From NCBI RefSeq assembly GCF_004214835.1, contig NZ_PIQJ01000001.1, positions 186,001-250,000 of the forward strand: DNA of 64,000 nt, written 5' to 3'. Below, piece after piece: positions 51,744 through 62,334 of the stretch. A program made the position numbers and the translations under genes. Origin of the DNA: Pseudidiomarina tainanensis (GTDB lineage: Bacteria > Pseudomonadota > Gammaproteobacteria > Enterobacterales > Alteromonadaceae). The notes below the pieces were generated by a model. It was not told where the DNA came from, made no database searches, and worked only from the letters and a program-made list of their open reading frames with translations. Positions within the stretch are counted from its first letter, which is position 1, and every line of letters starts with the position of its first letter.

Positions 51744-53849
51744 ATGCGCCTTAACGCTTTAACAATCGCTGTCGTTACAGCACTCGTCACTACACCACAG
51801 ATTGCAATTGCACAAGACACATCAGCAGCTGTTGATGAAGTTATCCAGGTATCGGCAACGCGGACATCACAACCAGCCAGTAGTATTGCCGCTACAGTAA
51901 CAGTCATTGATGGCGAGGAAATTCGTGAGCAATTAGCCGTGGCTGACTCGCTGTCAGATGTGTTAGGTAACTTAGTGCCTGCATTTTCACCATCACGCCA
52001 AAAATTAACCAGCGCGGGCGAAACGTTGCGTGGTCGTGAGCCACTTTACTTGATTGATGGCGTGCCGCAGTCAAACCCGTTGCGAAATGGGTCGCGGGCA
52101 AGCTACACCATTGATCCGCTCATGATAGAGCGCGTTGAGATTATTCACGGCGCCAGCGCTATTCAGGGTATGGGCGCAAGCGGCGGTATCATCAACATCG
52201 TGACGAAATCCGCGACTAACGGCACTGAAAATGAATTTGTCGCAGGTCTCACCACGTCACCAGAAGAATTTAGTGACGGTTTGAGTTATCGCGCGGGTTA
52301 TTTGACCCGTCATGTGTCAGGCGACTGGCAAGTGGTCGCTGGCGCTCAATTGCGCAGTACTGGCATGTACGTTGACGGTAACGGTGACTTCATTGGTACC
52401 GACGTAACGCAAGGTGATACGCAAGACTCAGAAAGCTTCGATTTATTTACCAAAATTGGTTACACCATTGACGACCAACAACACCTTGAACTGATGGTGA
52501 ATCACTTCAACTTACAAGGAAATGGCGATTTTTCACCCGTTAACGGTAATCGTGCGGAAGGTATTGCCGCGATTTCAGTGAAACAACCAAGCGAAGGCGA
52601 TCCTGCTGAAAATAAAGTCACAACCGCAACGCTAACCTACAAAAACAAAGCCGTGTTAGGTGCTGATTTAAATTGGCAGGTGTTCTTGCAAGATTTCTCT
52701 GCGCTTTATGGTGGCGGGCGTTATGCAACCTTCCAAGATCCCGCTTACGGCGATGAAATTTTCGACCAGTCACGTAATGACTCCAATAAGTTCGGCTCTC
52801 GCTTAACCATGAACTGGAGCGCACTGGCAGGGTCACCGGTTGACCTAAGCGCTGGTATTGATTACTTGCAAGACACAACCTTTCAAGAGCTCGCTCAAAC
52901 AAATCGTAACTGGGTGCCAGAAACAACTTTCAATAACTGGGCGCCATTCGCACAATTGCGCTACCAGCAAGACGGCTTAACGATCAGCGGTGGTTTACGC
53001 TACGAATACGGTAAGCTTGAGGTTGAAGACTTCACCACCTTATATGCATACAACAGCACCTTTGTTGAGGGCGGCGAGCCATCATTTAATGAGCTGTTAC
53101 CCAATTTAGGCGTGGTTTACGCATTTACCGATACCGTTCGCGCCTTTGCGAGTTATTCAGAAGGCTTCAGTATGCCGGACGTTGGCCGTGTATTGCGTGG
53201 CATTAATACACCTGATTTAAGTGTTGCTAGCTTCCTAGATTTACAACCAGTCATCGCAGACAACCAAGAAGTGGGTATTGAGTATCGCGGTTCAGCGCTA
53301 CGTGCCAGCCTGAGTTACTTTACTTCTGAATCAGATTTAGGTGCACGTTTACAACCGAATGAAGATGGTATTTTCTCGGTTGCTCGTGAGCGCACCGAAA
53401 TTGATGGTATCGAGTTTTCTGCAAGTTATGCACTTTCGAACGCCACTAGTTTTGATTTGAACTACGCGGATACAGACGGTGAATATGACAGCGACGCTGA
53501 CAATGTCGTTGACACTCAACTCGGTGGTCGCAACATTGCGCCACGCCGTATGAACATCAGCTGGCAGCAACAGTGGACAGACATGGTGAATACGCGCTTG
53601 CAATTGAATCATCTGTTTGACCGGAATATCTACACCGGTGAACGAGCGATTAATAACTTTGAAGGTTATCAAACGGTTGATTTACAGATGAACTACGATT
53701 CACCCGACTATGGTTTGTTTACCTTGGGTATCGAAAACCTATTGGATGAATACTATCTGACTTATTACGCGCAAACCGCTGGCGCTGATGCCACTAACTT
53801 TGCCGGCCGCGGCCGTACTGTGAGTATCAATTGGTTCTATCAATTCTAA
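51744..53849 (+). CDS. TonB-dependent siderophore/iron receptor
   Basis: 701 residues. Signal peptide MRLNALTIAVVTALVTTPQIAIAQ, TonB box DEVIQVSATR, plug domain (LYLIDGVPQSNPL, IERVEIIHGASAIQGMGASG) and a beta-barrel ending in aromatic NWFYQF. It is followed, with 19 bases overlap, by a PepSY reductase-like gene, a pairing seen in siderophore uptake where the iron is released by reduction. Strongly supported as iron-controlled by the Fur box 40 bases upstream. Differs from the 12425 receptor in sequence; its ligand is unknown (IIHGASAIQG suggests the FepA/ferric-citrate-like class only loosely). Confidence 0.9.
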   Translation: MRLNALTIAVVTALVTTPQIAIAQDTSAAVDEVIQVSATRTSQPASSIAATVTVIDGEEIREQLAVADSLSDVLGNLVPAFSPSRQKLTSAGETLRGREPLYLIDGVPQSNPLRNGSRASYTIDPLMIERVEIIHGASAIQGMGASGGIINIVTKSATNGTENEFVAGLTTSPEEFSDGLSYRAGYLTRHVSGDWQVVAGAQLRSTGMYVDGNGDFIGTDVTQGDTQDSESFDLFTKIGYTIDDQQHLELMVNHFNLQGNGDFSPVNGNRAEGIAAISVKQPSEGDPAENKVTTATLTYKNKAVLGADLNWQVFLQDFSALYGGGRYATFQDPAYGDEIFDQSRNDSNKFGSRLTMNWSALAGSPVDLSAGIDYLQDTTFQELAQTNRNWVPETTFNNWAPFAQLRYQQDGLTISGGLRYEYGKLEVEDFTTLYAYNSTFVEGGEPSFNELLPNLGVVYAFTDTVRAFASYSEGFSMPDVGRVLRGINTPDLSVASFLDLQPVIADNQEVGIEYRGSALRASLSYFTSESDLGARLQPNEDGIFSVARERTEIDGIEFSASYALSNATSFDLNYADTDGEYDSDADNVVDTQLGGRNIAPRRMNISWQQQWTDMVNTRLQLNHLFDRNIYTGERAINNFEGYQTVDLQMNYDSPDYGLFTLGIENLLDEYYLTYYAQTAGADATNFAGRGRTVSINWFYQF

Positions 53850-54877
53850 CCAAGTTACATCGCTGGTTCGGTTTATTCTTTGGAATATGGCTCATGCTCG
53901 TCGCTTTGACGGGCACGTTGCTGTTATACAAAGTGGAATTGTTGCAGTGGAGCTATCCACAACTGCGCCTCAACGCATTACCGAGCGAGGAAACCGCTGC
54001 GCAAGTCTTCGACCGCTACACCGAAGGCTACGCCTATATGCCACGAGATGCGAACCCATGGCTTGAAGTGGTGACACCAGCCGGCGCACGTCATTATTAC
54101 AATGCCAACGGTGAACGTGTATTAGAACGCCCTTATCTAAGCGATTTAGTTGGTATCATGGTGGAATTTCATCATCATTTGCTTCTCAAAGAACTCGGTA
54201 AAACGATGCTAGGGTATATCGGTATCGTTGGTTTAATTCTTCTGATTACAGGAATTATTCGCTGGTGGCCGCGGCGTTGGACGCAACGAATATTCACGAT
54301 TCGCTGGATGTGGCCGTGGCAGCGAGGTTTTGCAGGCACGCTGTTTCAGCTCCATAAAGTAGCGGGAAGTGTCTTATTTATTCCCGTCTTTATTGGCATG
54401 CTGACAGGTACTGCCATCATGTATGCAGCGGCGGTGAGTTCGGGTTTAACGGCGTTAGCCCCAGAGCAACAACCGCAACCGCTGACGGCGCATCAATGGC
54501 AGCAAGTGACACCTGCACAGAATTGGCAGCAACGCTTTGATCGTGCCCACCAATTATTGCCAGAACACCAGGTGCAACTGGTGTCATTATCCAACTTGAG
54601 TTTACGCATGACGTTTCCTGGTGAATGGCATCCGAACGGACGTAGCCATGTGCAGTTTAATGCGCAAACCGGTGCGGTAACGAGCGTGTATGATTTACGC
54701 TATGACAGTTTAGGTTACCAACTAAGCCAAATGATTTTTCCGGTACACGTTGCTGCTGTTGGCGGTCTGCCGTGGCTCATTGTTGTGTTGTTTGGTGGTT
54801 TAGCTCTGATTATTTTACCGTTGAGTGGGATTTATTTTTGGTGCTGGCGTCAGTATAAAAAACGCTGTAGGTTGTAA
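53831..54877 (+). CDS. PepSY-domain membrane protein (iron-uptake associated)
   Basis: 348 residues, four transmembrane helices (near 15-35, 130-150, 180-205, 318-340) with PepSY segments between. LHRWFGLFFGIWLMLVALTG, FHHHLLLKELGK and LHKVAGSVLF place conserved His on helix ends, suited to heme b binding as in ferric-reductase-like PepSY proteins. The TTG start overlaps the receptor by 19 bases; no other start gives the N-terminal helix. It probably reduces siderophore-bound iron imported by the receptor. Confidence 0.82.
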   Translation: MVLSILTKLHRWFGLFFGIWLMLVALTGTLLLYKVELLQWSYPQLRLNALPSEETAAQVFDRYTEGYAYMPRDANPWLEVVTPAGARHYYNANGERVLERPYLSDLVGIMVEFHHHLLLKELGKTMLGYIGIVGLILLITGIIRWWPRRWTQRIFTIRWMWPWQRGFAGTLFQLHKVAGSVLFIPVFIGMLTGTAIMYAAAVSSGLTALAPEQQPQPLTAHQWQQVTPAQNWQQRFDRAHQLLPEHQVQLVSLSNLSLRMTFPGEWHPNGRSHVQFNAQTGAVTSVYDLRYDSLGYQLSQMIFPVHVAAVGGLPWLIVVLFGGLALIILPLSGIYFWCWRQYKKRCRL

Positions 54878-54929
54878 CCATGCTTGTCATTAAATGACTA
54901 CCACGAAAATAAGACATGAGACGTAAGTT

Positions 54930-55781
54930 GTGACCACCAAAATAGCCACCCTCGGGCCCGCTGGTACATTTTCAGAACTTGCTGCCCGCAATTTCGCGAA
55001 ACGTTACACCACCAGCAATATTATGTTTTATCCAACGCTGCGGCGCACCATTGACGCGCTTGATGATGGCGCCGACATCATTGTGGTGCCAATTGAAAAT
55101 ATTGTTGAAGGCATCGTCTCGCCGGTGGTCGATAGCTTTCTCAGACGTCCACTACAAATCATTGCGGAGGCCGCTATTCCGGTGCGCTTCTCGGTGGTCA
55201 TGAATCATCCGCAGCCACAGCGGTTATTTGCTCAGTTTGTTGCGCAAGGCCAGTGTAGTGAGTGGTTAACGCGCCATGCGCCGGACATTGTCACCACCGC
55301 AAGTAACACCGAAGCCTTGTCATTATTGCAGGCCACTAAAGAGCCCGCAGCGGCGCTGATTCCTGAACACCTGCTTGATGGTGACCGTGTCGCATCAACA
55401 ACTTTTGCAACGGTTGTGCATGATGTCACCGACGTTGCCCACAATGAAACGCGTTTTGTGGCACTGCAAGCCGCTCAACCACTGGCGTTGCCAAAGCTTG
55501 GCACAGAATATAAATCAGCGGTGGTGATTGTCGATGATGCTGATCATCCAGGTCTATTGCTTGAGCACCTACAAGCTTTTGCTGTGCATCAAGTGAATTT
55601 ACTCTCACTGGTATCGCGGCCGACAGGGCAGAAATTTGGTCAATACCATTTTTTTATCGAGTTTGAAGGGCATTTGCTACACAGCCAGGTACAAGCGGCA
55701 CTTAGTGCGATTAAATTACGTAATCGTGTGATTGAGCTAGGTAGCTACCGCTATTCAAGCTCTAACTCAAGCTGCAGTTGA
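54930..55781 (+). CDS. pheA: Prephenate dehydratase
   Basis: 283 residues: a catalytic PDT domain (MTTKIATLGPAGTFSELAAR, VVPIENIVEGIVSPVVDSF, NETRFVAL with the essential Thr-Arg-Phe) and a C-terminal ACT domain (~190-275, VDDADHPGLLLEHLQAFAVH). Monofunctional: no chorismate mutase domain. Makes phenylpyruvate for phenylalanine synthesis, with Phe feedback likely through the ACT domain. GTG start at 54930. The 3' end overlaps dinB by 31 bases. In this branch, the ESRP-like ACT motif is not clear, so regulation is uncertain. Confidence 0.85.
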   Translation: MTTKIATLGPAGTFSELAARNFAKRYTTSNIMFYPTLRRTIDALDDGADIIVVPIENIVEGIVSPVVDSFLRRPLQIIAEAAIPVRFSVVMNHPQPQRLFAQFVAQGQCSEWLTRHAPDIVTTASNTEALSLLQATKEPAAALIPEHLLDGDRVASTTFATVVHDVTDVAHNETRFVALQAAQPLALPKLGTEYKSAVVIVDDADHPGLLLEHLQAFAVHQVNLLSLVSRPTGQKFGQYHFFIEFEGHLLHSQVQAALSAIKLRNRVIELGSYRYSSSNSSCS

Positions 55782-56833
55782 TCGTCCGGATCAGGCAGCG
55801 CCACGCTGATACCAATCAAGCGCACGCCGCGCTGATTGCGGCGCTCCCAAGCTTCTCGCACCAAATGATAGAACAAGCTGGGTGAGGCGGTTTGCGCGGT
55901 GCGCGAAACCGTCGTTTGCTGGAAATCACTAAACTTTAATTTCACGGTTTGGCTTTTAATATGCGTTTGTTGCCAACGTGAAACCCGCAAGCGTTTCATT
56001 AACTGCGGAAGCAAAACCTCGTCAACAAACTGTTCAACCTGACGAAGCTGATGAAAATCACTGGGCAAGGTCTCTTCAACTCCGACACTTTTCCGAATAC
56101 GTTCGGTGACGACTTGCCGAGGGTCAATGCCTTGGCAGCGTTGATAGAGCAACCAACCGGCTTTATCGCCGAGTAATTCTTGTAACCGTTCAATGTTAGC
56201 CTGCTGAATATCTCGACCAAGAAAAAATCCGGCATAGTTCAGCCGCTGTAAACTTTTCGGTCCAACTCCTGGAATACGTTTGAGATGCAACTTAGCTAAG
56301 TAATCCAACACCTGCTCGGGGGCGACAACGAATTGACCATCAGGCTTGTCTTCTTCACTCGCAATTTTGGCCACCATTTTCTGGTTGGAAATACCAGCAG
56401 AAGCCGTCAAGCCCATGCCCCGCAAGGTATGCCGGATACTTTCCATGGTAATGCTGGCGCTACCCTGATACAGCGTGTTTTCAGTTAAATCGAGATAAAA
56501 CTCATCAATTGAAGCAGGCTCGACAATCGGTGTGACTTCGGTGAGTACTTGGAAGACTTGCTTGGATAACTCACGATAATAGCCGTGATCGGGAGCAACA
56601 AAATGGAGTTCCGGACACAATCGGCGCGCGTGGGAGCCACTCATGGCGCTACGCACACCATATTGGCGAGCGAGATAATTCGCAGTTGCGACAACGCCGC
56701 GTTCACCACCACCGCCCACGGCAAATGGACGCGCTTTCAAACTGGGGTCGCGTAATACCTCGGCGCTCGCGAAGAAAGCATCGAGATCTAAAAGTGCAAT
56801 TTTACGCGTATTACCTTGTGTGTTTTCTGACAT
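55751..56833 (-). CDS. dinB: DNA polymerase IV (Y-family)
   Basis: 360 residues. Catalytic acidic residues are in IALLDLDAFFASAEVLRD (about 17) and PASIDEFYLDLT (about 107); helix-hairpin-helix LKRIPGVGPKSLQRL; little-finger domain to the C-terminus, which ends in acidic LELELE. Residues FAVGGGGERGVVATANYLAR are the usual Y-family fingers. Error-prone bypass polymerase. No LexA box (CTGT-N8-ACAG) is seen upstream, so SOS control is not evident. It converges with pheA. Confidence 0.93.
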   Translation of the reverse strand: MSENTQGNTRKIALLDLDAFFASAEVLRDPSLKARPFAVGGGGERGVVATANYLARQYGVRSAMSGSHARRLCPELHFVAPDHGYYRELSKQVFQVLTEVTPIVEPASIDEFYLDLTENTLYQGSASITMESIRHTLRGMGLTASAGISNQKMVAKIASEEDKPDGQFVVAPEQVLDYLAKLHLKRIPGVGPKSLQRLNYAGFFLGRDIQQANIERLQELLGDKAGWLLYQRCQGIDPRQVVTERIRKSVGVEETLPSDFHQLRQVEQFVDEVLLPQLMKRLRVSRWQQTHIKSQTVKLKFSDFQQTTVSRTAQTASPSLFYHLVREAWERRNQRGVRLIGISVALPDPDDQLQLELELE

Positions 56834-56925
56834 AGCACGGAAGTGTTTAACCTTGGACGGAATCTGGCTATAATCGCAACAACGAACCGAGCTAGCAAGC
56901 TCATCAGCTTATACAGGAGTCCACT

Positions 56926-57354
56926 GTGAACGTACTGAAAGTCGTAAAATCAAGCCGTATTTGGGTTGCTGCGCTGGCATTATCTGTAGGCAGTGCAAGT
57001 GCTGCCATGCTACCACAGCAAAGCAATGATGAAATTAAAGAGCGTATCGCGCCAATCGCACAAGTGCGTGTAGCGGGTGCAAATGCAGCTGCAAGTGGTG
57101 GCGGCGCTGCAAGTGCTCGTTCAGGTGATGCAGTTTACAACAAATTCTGTACCGCGTGTCATACCTCGGGTGTGCTGGGTGCGCCAAAAATTAATGATGC
57201 TGCCGATTGGGAACCACGCCTAGCCCAAGGTATGGACACTGTCCTTAAGCATGCCGTTGAAGGTTTTAATGCAATGCCACCAAAAGGCACCTGCAACGAC
57301 TGTAGCGAAGAAGAAATTCAAGCAGCAATCGATTACATGATCGCTGACATTTAA
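56926..57354 (+). CDS. Cytochrome c5-like monoheme c-type cytochrome
   Basis: 142 residues: signal peptide ending ASAAM, an Ala/Gly/Ser linker (~40-60), then a heme-binding CTACHTSG (about residue 75) and the axial Met in FNAMPPKG. An additional CNDC (about 122) with EEEIQAAIDYMI is typical of cytochrome c5/CycB. A periplasmic electron carrier. GTG start with CAGGAG upstream. A terminator follows. Confidence 0.9.
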   Translation: MNVLKVVKSSRIWVAALALSVGSASAAMLPQQSNDEIKERIAPIAQVRVAGANAAASGGGAASARSGDAVYNKFCTACHTSGVLGAPKINDAADWEPRLAQGMDTVLKHAVEGFNAMPPKGTCNDCSEEEIQAAIDYMIADI

Positions 57355-57388
57355 AGAAAAATTTCTTATATTCAGCTCATGAATAATG

Positions 57389-57413
57389 AAAAAACCGCTA
57401 CGGCGGTTTTTTT
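57389..57413 (+). terminator. Rho-independent terminator after the cytochrome gene
   Basis: CCGC-TACG-GCGG stem extended by A:T pairs (AAAAAA/TTTTTT) with a run of seven T residues, 35 bases after the cytochrome stop. Confidence 0.88.
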
Positions 57414-57573
57414 GTGCCTGTAATTTGAGCAAAACACTTTTCTAACGTCCTGATGAAAGATATACTCAAGCGTTGTTTTTACTAAAAGTTTACATAACTT
57501 AGGGTAAGTAACGCGGTTCTACACGTTGTTGAATCAAAAACAAACAAAATAAAAAACAAATAAAATCAAAAAG

Positions 57574-60174
57574 ATGCAACAGTCTAGTGAGCTTGTTAAA
57601 AAGCAAAAAGAAATTGCGCGCCTGCGCAAGGCTGTTGCACGTCTGCAAGAGCTAGCACTGAAGTATCGCGAATCAGAAGTGGTGCAAAAAGCGCTCTTTA
57701 AGATTTCAGAGCTCGCCTCGTCTGTTACCGACATGCAACAGTTCTATCAGTCGGTGCACAATATTATCGGCGACCTCATGGTTGCGAAGAACTTCTTTAT
57801 TTGTTTGTACGATCATGCGGAAGATACCGTAAAATTTGTTTATTTCGTTGACGAATACGATGATATCCCTTCATTGGAGTCAATTCCTGCTGAATTGTTA
57901 GGTAAAGGCTTAACAGGTTACGTTATGCGTACCGGAAAACCCTTTCTGTACGATAAAGACGTATTTGCACGCTTGCTTAAAAGCGGCGAGATTCGTGATT
58001 TAGGTGCTGCACCAGTTGATTGGCTTGGTGTGCCACTCCATTCAGATAATCGAATCATCGGTGCAATGGTTGTTCAAAGCTACACCGAAGATGTGCGCTA
58101 CAGCGAGGCCGACAAAGAATTGTTCTTGTTCGTATCGCAGCACATCGTCAATGCGTTAGATCGAGTGCGACAACGTGAAATGATGCAAGCGGAAATCGAG
58201 CATCAAACCGCGAAGTTACGTCAAATCAATGACGACTTAAAATCAGAAATTGCTGAACGCGAACGTGCCCAGCAACTCAGCTCTGTTTTATTTTCAATTT
58301 CTGAGGTCACCAACACCTCAGATTCAATGAAATCATTTTATGAGCAACTACATCGGCAAATCGGTCAGCTTATTAATAACGAAAACTTTTTCGTCGCATT
58401 ATTAGACGACGACAAGAAATTCCTCGAATTTCCATACTATGTCGATGCCTTCGACAACAACTTACAAAAGAAGCGGCCGCTTGGGCGCGGTATGACCGAA
58501 TACGTTATTCGTCACAAAAAGCCGGTATTCATTGAGAAAGAAAAATATGCGGTCTTACTTGCCGAAGGCGAAGTAGAAGGCTCAACCAGTTATTACGGAA
58601 CGCAGCCAACGCAATGGTTAGGCTCACCGCTGGTGGTTGATGACGAAGTGATTGGCGTTTTATCGGTGCAAACCTATAGTGATGATGTGCAGTACAAACA
58701 GGATGACCTTGAGCTCCTGAACTTCGTTTCGCAGCATGTTGCGGTGGCGATTGAACGGCGTCGTAACGCTGATGAAGTGCGTCGCGTGAATGCTTATCTC
58801 GAACGTAAAGTGGCCGAGCGCACTGAAGAACTTGTCAGCGAAATTGAGCGCCGTAAAAAGGTTGAAGAGAAGCTGTTCTACGATGCCCATCACGATGCAT
58901 TAACAGGGCTACCTAACCGCTCCATGTTCACCGAGCGCTTGCAGCAAACACTCAAGCATAAACGTCGTTATCCACATCATAACTTTGCGGTGCTGTTCGT
59001 CGATCTTGACCGCTTTAAAGATATTAATGACACCTTAGGGCATTCTGCCGGCGACGAATTCTTACTCGAAGCGAGCCGACGTATTGGTGAGTGTATTCGT
59101 GATAACGACACTATTGCGCGTTTAGGCGGTGACGAATTCGTTATCTTGCTGGATATGATTCGCCATATCGATGATGCTTGTGATATCGCTTCACGTATCA
59201 TCGAAAAAATGAAGTTGCCGTTTGTGTTTGGTGAGAGCGAACATTATTCCGGCGCAAGCGTGGGTATCGCCGAGTGTAAATCGCGTAACGACTCAGCCGA
59301 GCGATTACTCCGTGATGCCGATGCCGCCATGTATCAAGCTAAGAGCATGGGGCGTGGCCGCTATGTGGTATTTGATGAGAGCATTCACAAAGACTTGGTC
59401 GCATCATTAAATCGCGAAACCGAATTGCGTCATGCACAGTTTGACCAAGATTTTATTTTGCAGAAGTTTACCGTGCATGAACTCGGTAAAAACCAGCCTG
59501 TGGCGCAAGAGCTACTCCTGCGCTGGCAACGTGATGACAGTTTATTACCTGCCGAACGCTTTTTAGCAATTGCCGAGAAAACCGGCATGACCATGGCGCT
59601 TGACCAATGGATGTTAACTCGTTGCTGCGAGTTACTTGCCAACGACGAAACTGCCCCGCCGGTTTACGTGTGTATCTCTGCGAAACACTTATTCAAGCTA
59701 GCAGATGTGAAAGCACTGCAAGAAATCATTACCCAATCAGGCGTGGCGCCAGAGCGCTTGATTCTTGAGTTTAGTGAAACCGAATTACACGATAACTCCA
59801 AACGTCAGCTCAGTTGCCTTCGTCAATTAGCTGATTTCGGCGTTGGTTTAGCACTCAATGAATTTGGTCGCAGCGCCGGTGCGTTGCAATATATTCTCAA
59901 CTATCCGTTTACGCATGTGAAACTTGATCCACGTTTTGTCGCGGATATTGCAACGAGTCAGCGGGCGCAAACTATGGTGCGCAACGTGGTGCACTTATGT
60001 CGTGATCTCGGTATTGAAATTTCGGCTTCGGGTATCGAGAACATCGACCAACAAAAAGCCTTGGTGCATAACGGGGTGAATGTGGGGCAGGGTTCACTGT
60101 TTGGGGAACCCGAGCAGGTAAAGTCACCATCGCAGGACGAGCCGACGCCAGTGCAGTCGGCAGGAACGGCGTAA
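57574..60174 (+). CDS. GAF-GAF-GGDEF protein with degenerate EAL domain
   Basis: 866 residues, cytosolic. Residues ~1-30 coiled coil, GAF 1 (~35-205), coiled coil, GAF 2 (~235-400), a helix, GGDEF (~435-600) and an EAL-like domain (~610-850). The GGDEF motif is intact (RLGGDEFVILL, about 518), so it should be a diguanylate cyclase. The EAL domain is degraded: ELL for EAL (AQELLLRW), NEFGRSAG in place of the DDFGTG loop, VKLD in place of KID. It probably does not hydrolyse c-di-GMP but may bind nucleotide or partners. The two GAF domains (FICLYDHAEDTVKFVYFVDE, FVALLDDDKKFLEFPYYVDA) are similar to each other. Weak ribosome binding site. Confidence 0.88.
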   Translation: MQQSSELVKKQKEIARLRKAVARLQELALKYRESEVVQKALFKISELASSVTDMQQFYQSVHNIIGDLMVAKNFFICLYDHAEDTVKFVYFVDEYDDIPSLESIPAELLGKGLTGYVMRTGKPFLYDKDVFARLLKSGEIRDLGAAPVDWLGVPLHSDNRIIGAMVVQSYTEDVRYSEADKELFLFVSQHIVNALDRVRQREMMQAEIEHQTAKLRQINDDLKSEIAERERAQQLSSVLFSISEVTNTSDSMKSFYEQLHRQIGQLINNENFFVALLDDDKKFLEFPYYVDAFDNNLQKKRPLGRGMTEYVIRHKKPVFIEKEKYAVLLAEGEVEGSTSYYGTQPTQWLGSPLVVDDEVIGVLSVQTYSDDVQYKQDDLELLNFVSQHVAVAIERRRNADEVRRVNAYLERKVAERTEELVSEIERRKKVEEKLFYDAHHDALTGLPNRSMFTERLQQTLKHKRRYPHHNFAVLFVDLDRFKDINDTLGHSAGDEFLLEASRRIGECIRDNDTIARLGGDEFVILLDMIRHIDDACDIASRIIEKMKLPFVFGESEHYSGASVGIAECKSRNDSAERLLRDADAAMYQAKSMGRGRYVVFDESIHKDLVASLNRETELRHAQFDQDFILQKFTVHELGKNQPVAQELLLRWQRDDSLLPAERFLAIAEKTGMTMALDQWMLTRCCELLANDETAPPVYVCISAKHLFKLADVKALQEIITQSGVAPERLILEFSETELHDNSKRQLSCLRQLADFGVGLALNEFGRSAGALQYILNYPFTHVKLDPRFVADIATSQRAQTMVRNVVHLCRDLGIEISASGIENIDQQKALVHNGVNVGQGSLFGEPEQVKSPSQDEPTPVQSAGTA

Positions 60175-60181
60175 CCTCTTC

Positions 60182-62194
60182 TTAATCTTCCATGGCTTTA
60201 CGTAATAAAGCCAAACCGCTTGCACGAGCGGTTTCCCGTGCGGCTTCGTTGGCTGCAGCGTGTTCTTCCCACTCCAAATCATCTTGCGGTAATTCGTACA
60301 AGAAACGACTCGGTTCTGGCCGCATCACATCACCGTATTGCCGGCGTTCTTTCGCCATGGTGAAGATTAAAGACTGTTGCGCACGAGTAATACCCACATA
60401 GGCTAAGCGTCGTTCTTCTTCGACCATACCTTCGTCAATGCTTGATTGATGCGGCAACAAACCTTCTTCCATTCCCACCATAAATACATGCGGGAACTCG
60501 AGGCCTTTAGATGCATGTAGCGTCATCAATTGAACTTGGTCGCCTTGTTCTTCTTCCTCGTTGCGCGAGAGCATGTCGCGTAAACAAAGCTTCGCAACGG
60601 CTTGTTCTAGCGTGACCGGTTCATTTTCGTCATCGCCTTTAAGCATTTCGGTGACCCAACGCATCAGTTCACTGACGTTCTTCCAACGCATTTCTGCTGC
60701 ACTCACGCTTGGGCTGCTTTCGTATAGCCACTCTTCGTAGCCAATCAGTTTGAGTAAATCAAACAATGCGGAGGCAGCTTCTGGTGGATGGTCACAACGC
60801 CGTGCGGCACGCTTCATGAAATCGACAAAATATTGTACTGATTGATACTCGCGTGCCCCCAAACGGGTTTTCAACGCTTGATGGTCGGCCGCTTCAAACA
60901 AACTAATGTGTAGTTCGTGCGCAAGCTCCCCCACACGCTCAACTGTTTGCGGACCAATACCACGCTTCGGCACGTTGATAATCCGAATGAATGCGGTGTC
61001 GTCACTTGGGTTCACCAACAAGCGCAAATAGGCCATGACGTCTTTGACTTCCGCGCGGGCGAAGAAGCTCTGCCCGCCGGTCATCCGATATGGAATCCTG
61101 TTACTCATCAAGGCCTTTTCAAACACCCGCGATTGATGATTGCCGCGGTACAGCACTGCAAATTGATGATACGGCGTGCGCTCTAAAAACCGTCGTCGAA
61201 CAATTTCAGCAACCACACGCTCGGCTTCATGCTCTTCGTTACGGCCATATATCACACGAAGCGGCACGCCATATTCCATTTCAGAAAACAGCTTTTTATC
61301 AAATACGTGCGGGTTATTTTCAATCAAAATATTTGCGGCTTTTAGAATACGGCCATGCGAACGGTAGTTTTGCTCTAGCTTGATGACGTTCAGCTTTGGA
61401 AAGTCTTTTTGCAGCAGCGCCAAGTTTTGTGGCTGGGCACCGCGCCATGAATAAATGGATTGGTCATCGTCGCCAACCACGGTGAAGTTAGCCCGCTCGC
61501 CAACCAATAAGCGAACCAATTCGTATTGGCTGGTGTTGGTATCTTGATATTCGTCCACCAATAAGTAATGGAATTTATTCTGCCACCGCGCACGCGCCTG
61601 CTCGTTGGTTTTTAACAGTAGCGTTGGTAGCAATATCAGATCGTCAAAATCTATCGCGTTGCAAGCTTTCATATTTTGCTGATAGCGACGATAAAACTCC
61701 GCAAACATTTGCTCGTCAGCTTGTTGAGCCTGGTTCAGCACCTGATCGGGGCTCAGCATCGCATTTTTCCAATTACTGATTTGGCTTTGCAGCAACTTCA
61801 ATAAATTCTTATCGCCATCCAGCTCAGGTTCTGTTAACGCTTTAAGTAGCGCAAAGGAATCTTGATCATCAAACAACGAAAAGCCCGCTTTCATGTTCAA
61901 TTGGCTGACTTCTTTTCGAATAATTGTGAGGCCAAGGGTATGAAAGGTCGACACCGTTAGGCCGCGGGTGTATTGGCGGCCAAGGGTTTGTCCCACACGC
62001 TCTTTCATTTCTCGGGCGGCTTTATTGGTAAAGGTAACCGCCGCAATATGACGTGCTTGATAGCCGCAGCGCTGAATCAAATGCGCGATCTTTTCGGTGA
62101 TAACACGCGTTTTACCACTACCGGCTCCTGCCAATACCAACACCGGTCCTTCGATGGCTTTTACGGCTTCTTGTTGGCGGGGGTTGAGTAGCAT
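60182..62194 (-). CDS. rep: ATP-dependent DNA helicase Rep
   Basis: 670 residues, superfamily 1A, colinear with E. coli Rep (673). [20 protein letters not shown], Walker [32 protein letters not shown], Walker [37 protein letters not shown] and [12 protein letters not shown] are all present. A 3'-5' helicase that clears proteins and aids fork restart. The C-terminal tail is short ([18 protein letters not shown] region). Monocistronic. Confidence 0.96.
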   Translation of the reverse strand: MLLNPRQQEAVKAIEGPVLVLAGAGSGKTRVITEKIAHLIQRCGYQARHIAAVTFTNKAAREMKERVGQTLGRQYTRGLTVSTFHTLGLTIIRKEVSQLNMKAGFSLFDDQDSFALLKALTEPELDGDKNLLKLLQSQISNWKNAMLSPDQVLNQAQQADEQMFAEFYRRYQQNMKACNAIDFDDLILLPTLLLKTNEQARARWQNKFHYLLVDEYQDTNTSQYELVRLLVGERANFTVVGDDDQSIYSWRGAQPQNLALLQKDFPKLNVIKLEQNYRSHGRILKAANILIENNPHVFDKKLFSEMEYGVPLRVIYGRNEEHEAERVVAEIVRRRFLERTPYHQFAVLYRGNHQSRVFEKALMSNRIPYRMTGGQSFFARAEVKDVMAYLRLLVNPSDDTAFIRIINVPKRGIGPQTVERVGELAHELHISLFEAADHQALKTRLGAREYQSVQYFVDFMKRAARRCDHPPEAASALFDLLKLIGYEEWLYESSPSVSAAEMRWKNVSELMRWVTEMLKGDDENEPVTLEQAVAKLCLRDMLSRNEEEEQGDQVQLMTLHASKGLEFPHVFMVGMEEGLLPHQSSIDEGMVEEERRLAYVGITRAQQSLIFTMAKERRQYGDVMRPEPSRFLYELPQDDLEWEEHAAANEAARETARASGLALLRKAMED

Positions 62195-62334
62195 GTATAA
62201 AACGGCCTTTGATGATCGGTTCGACGAATGAGCCGCAGATTTTACCGTAAACTCCTGCTAAGCTAAAAGGTAATTACAGAGAATTGATTTTTAGTGGTTA
62301 AACATTTCTTACAAGAAGTAACAACGGAAGCACT

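Noticed and set aside
56834-56925. LexA box upstream of dinB
   Set aside because: CTGTATAAG occurs as a half-site but no CTGT-N8-ACAG palindrome is present.
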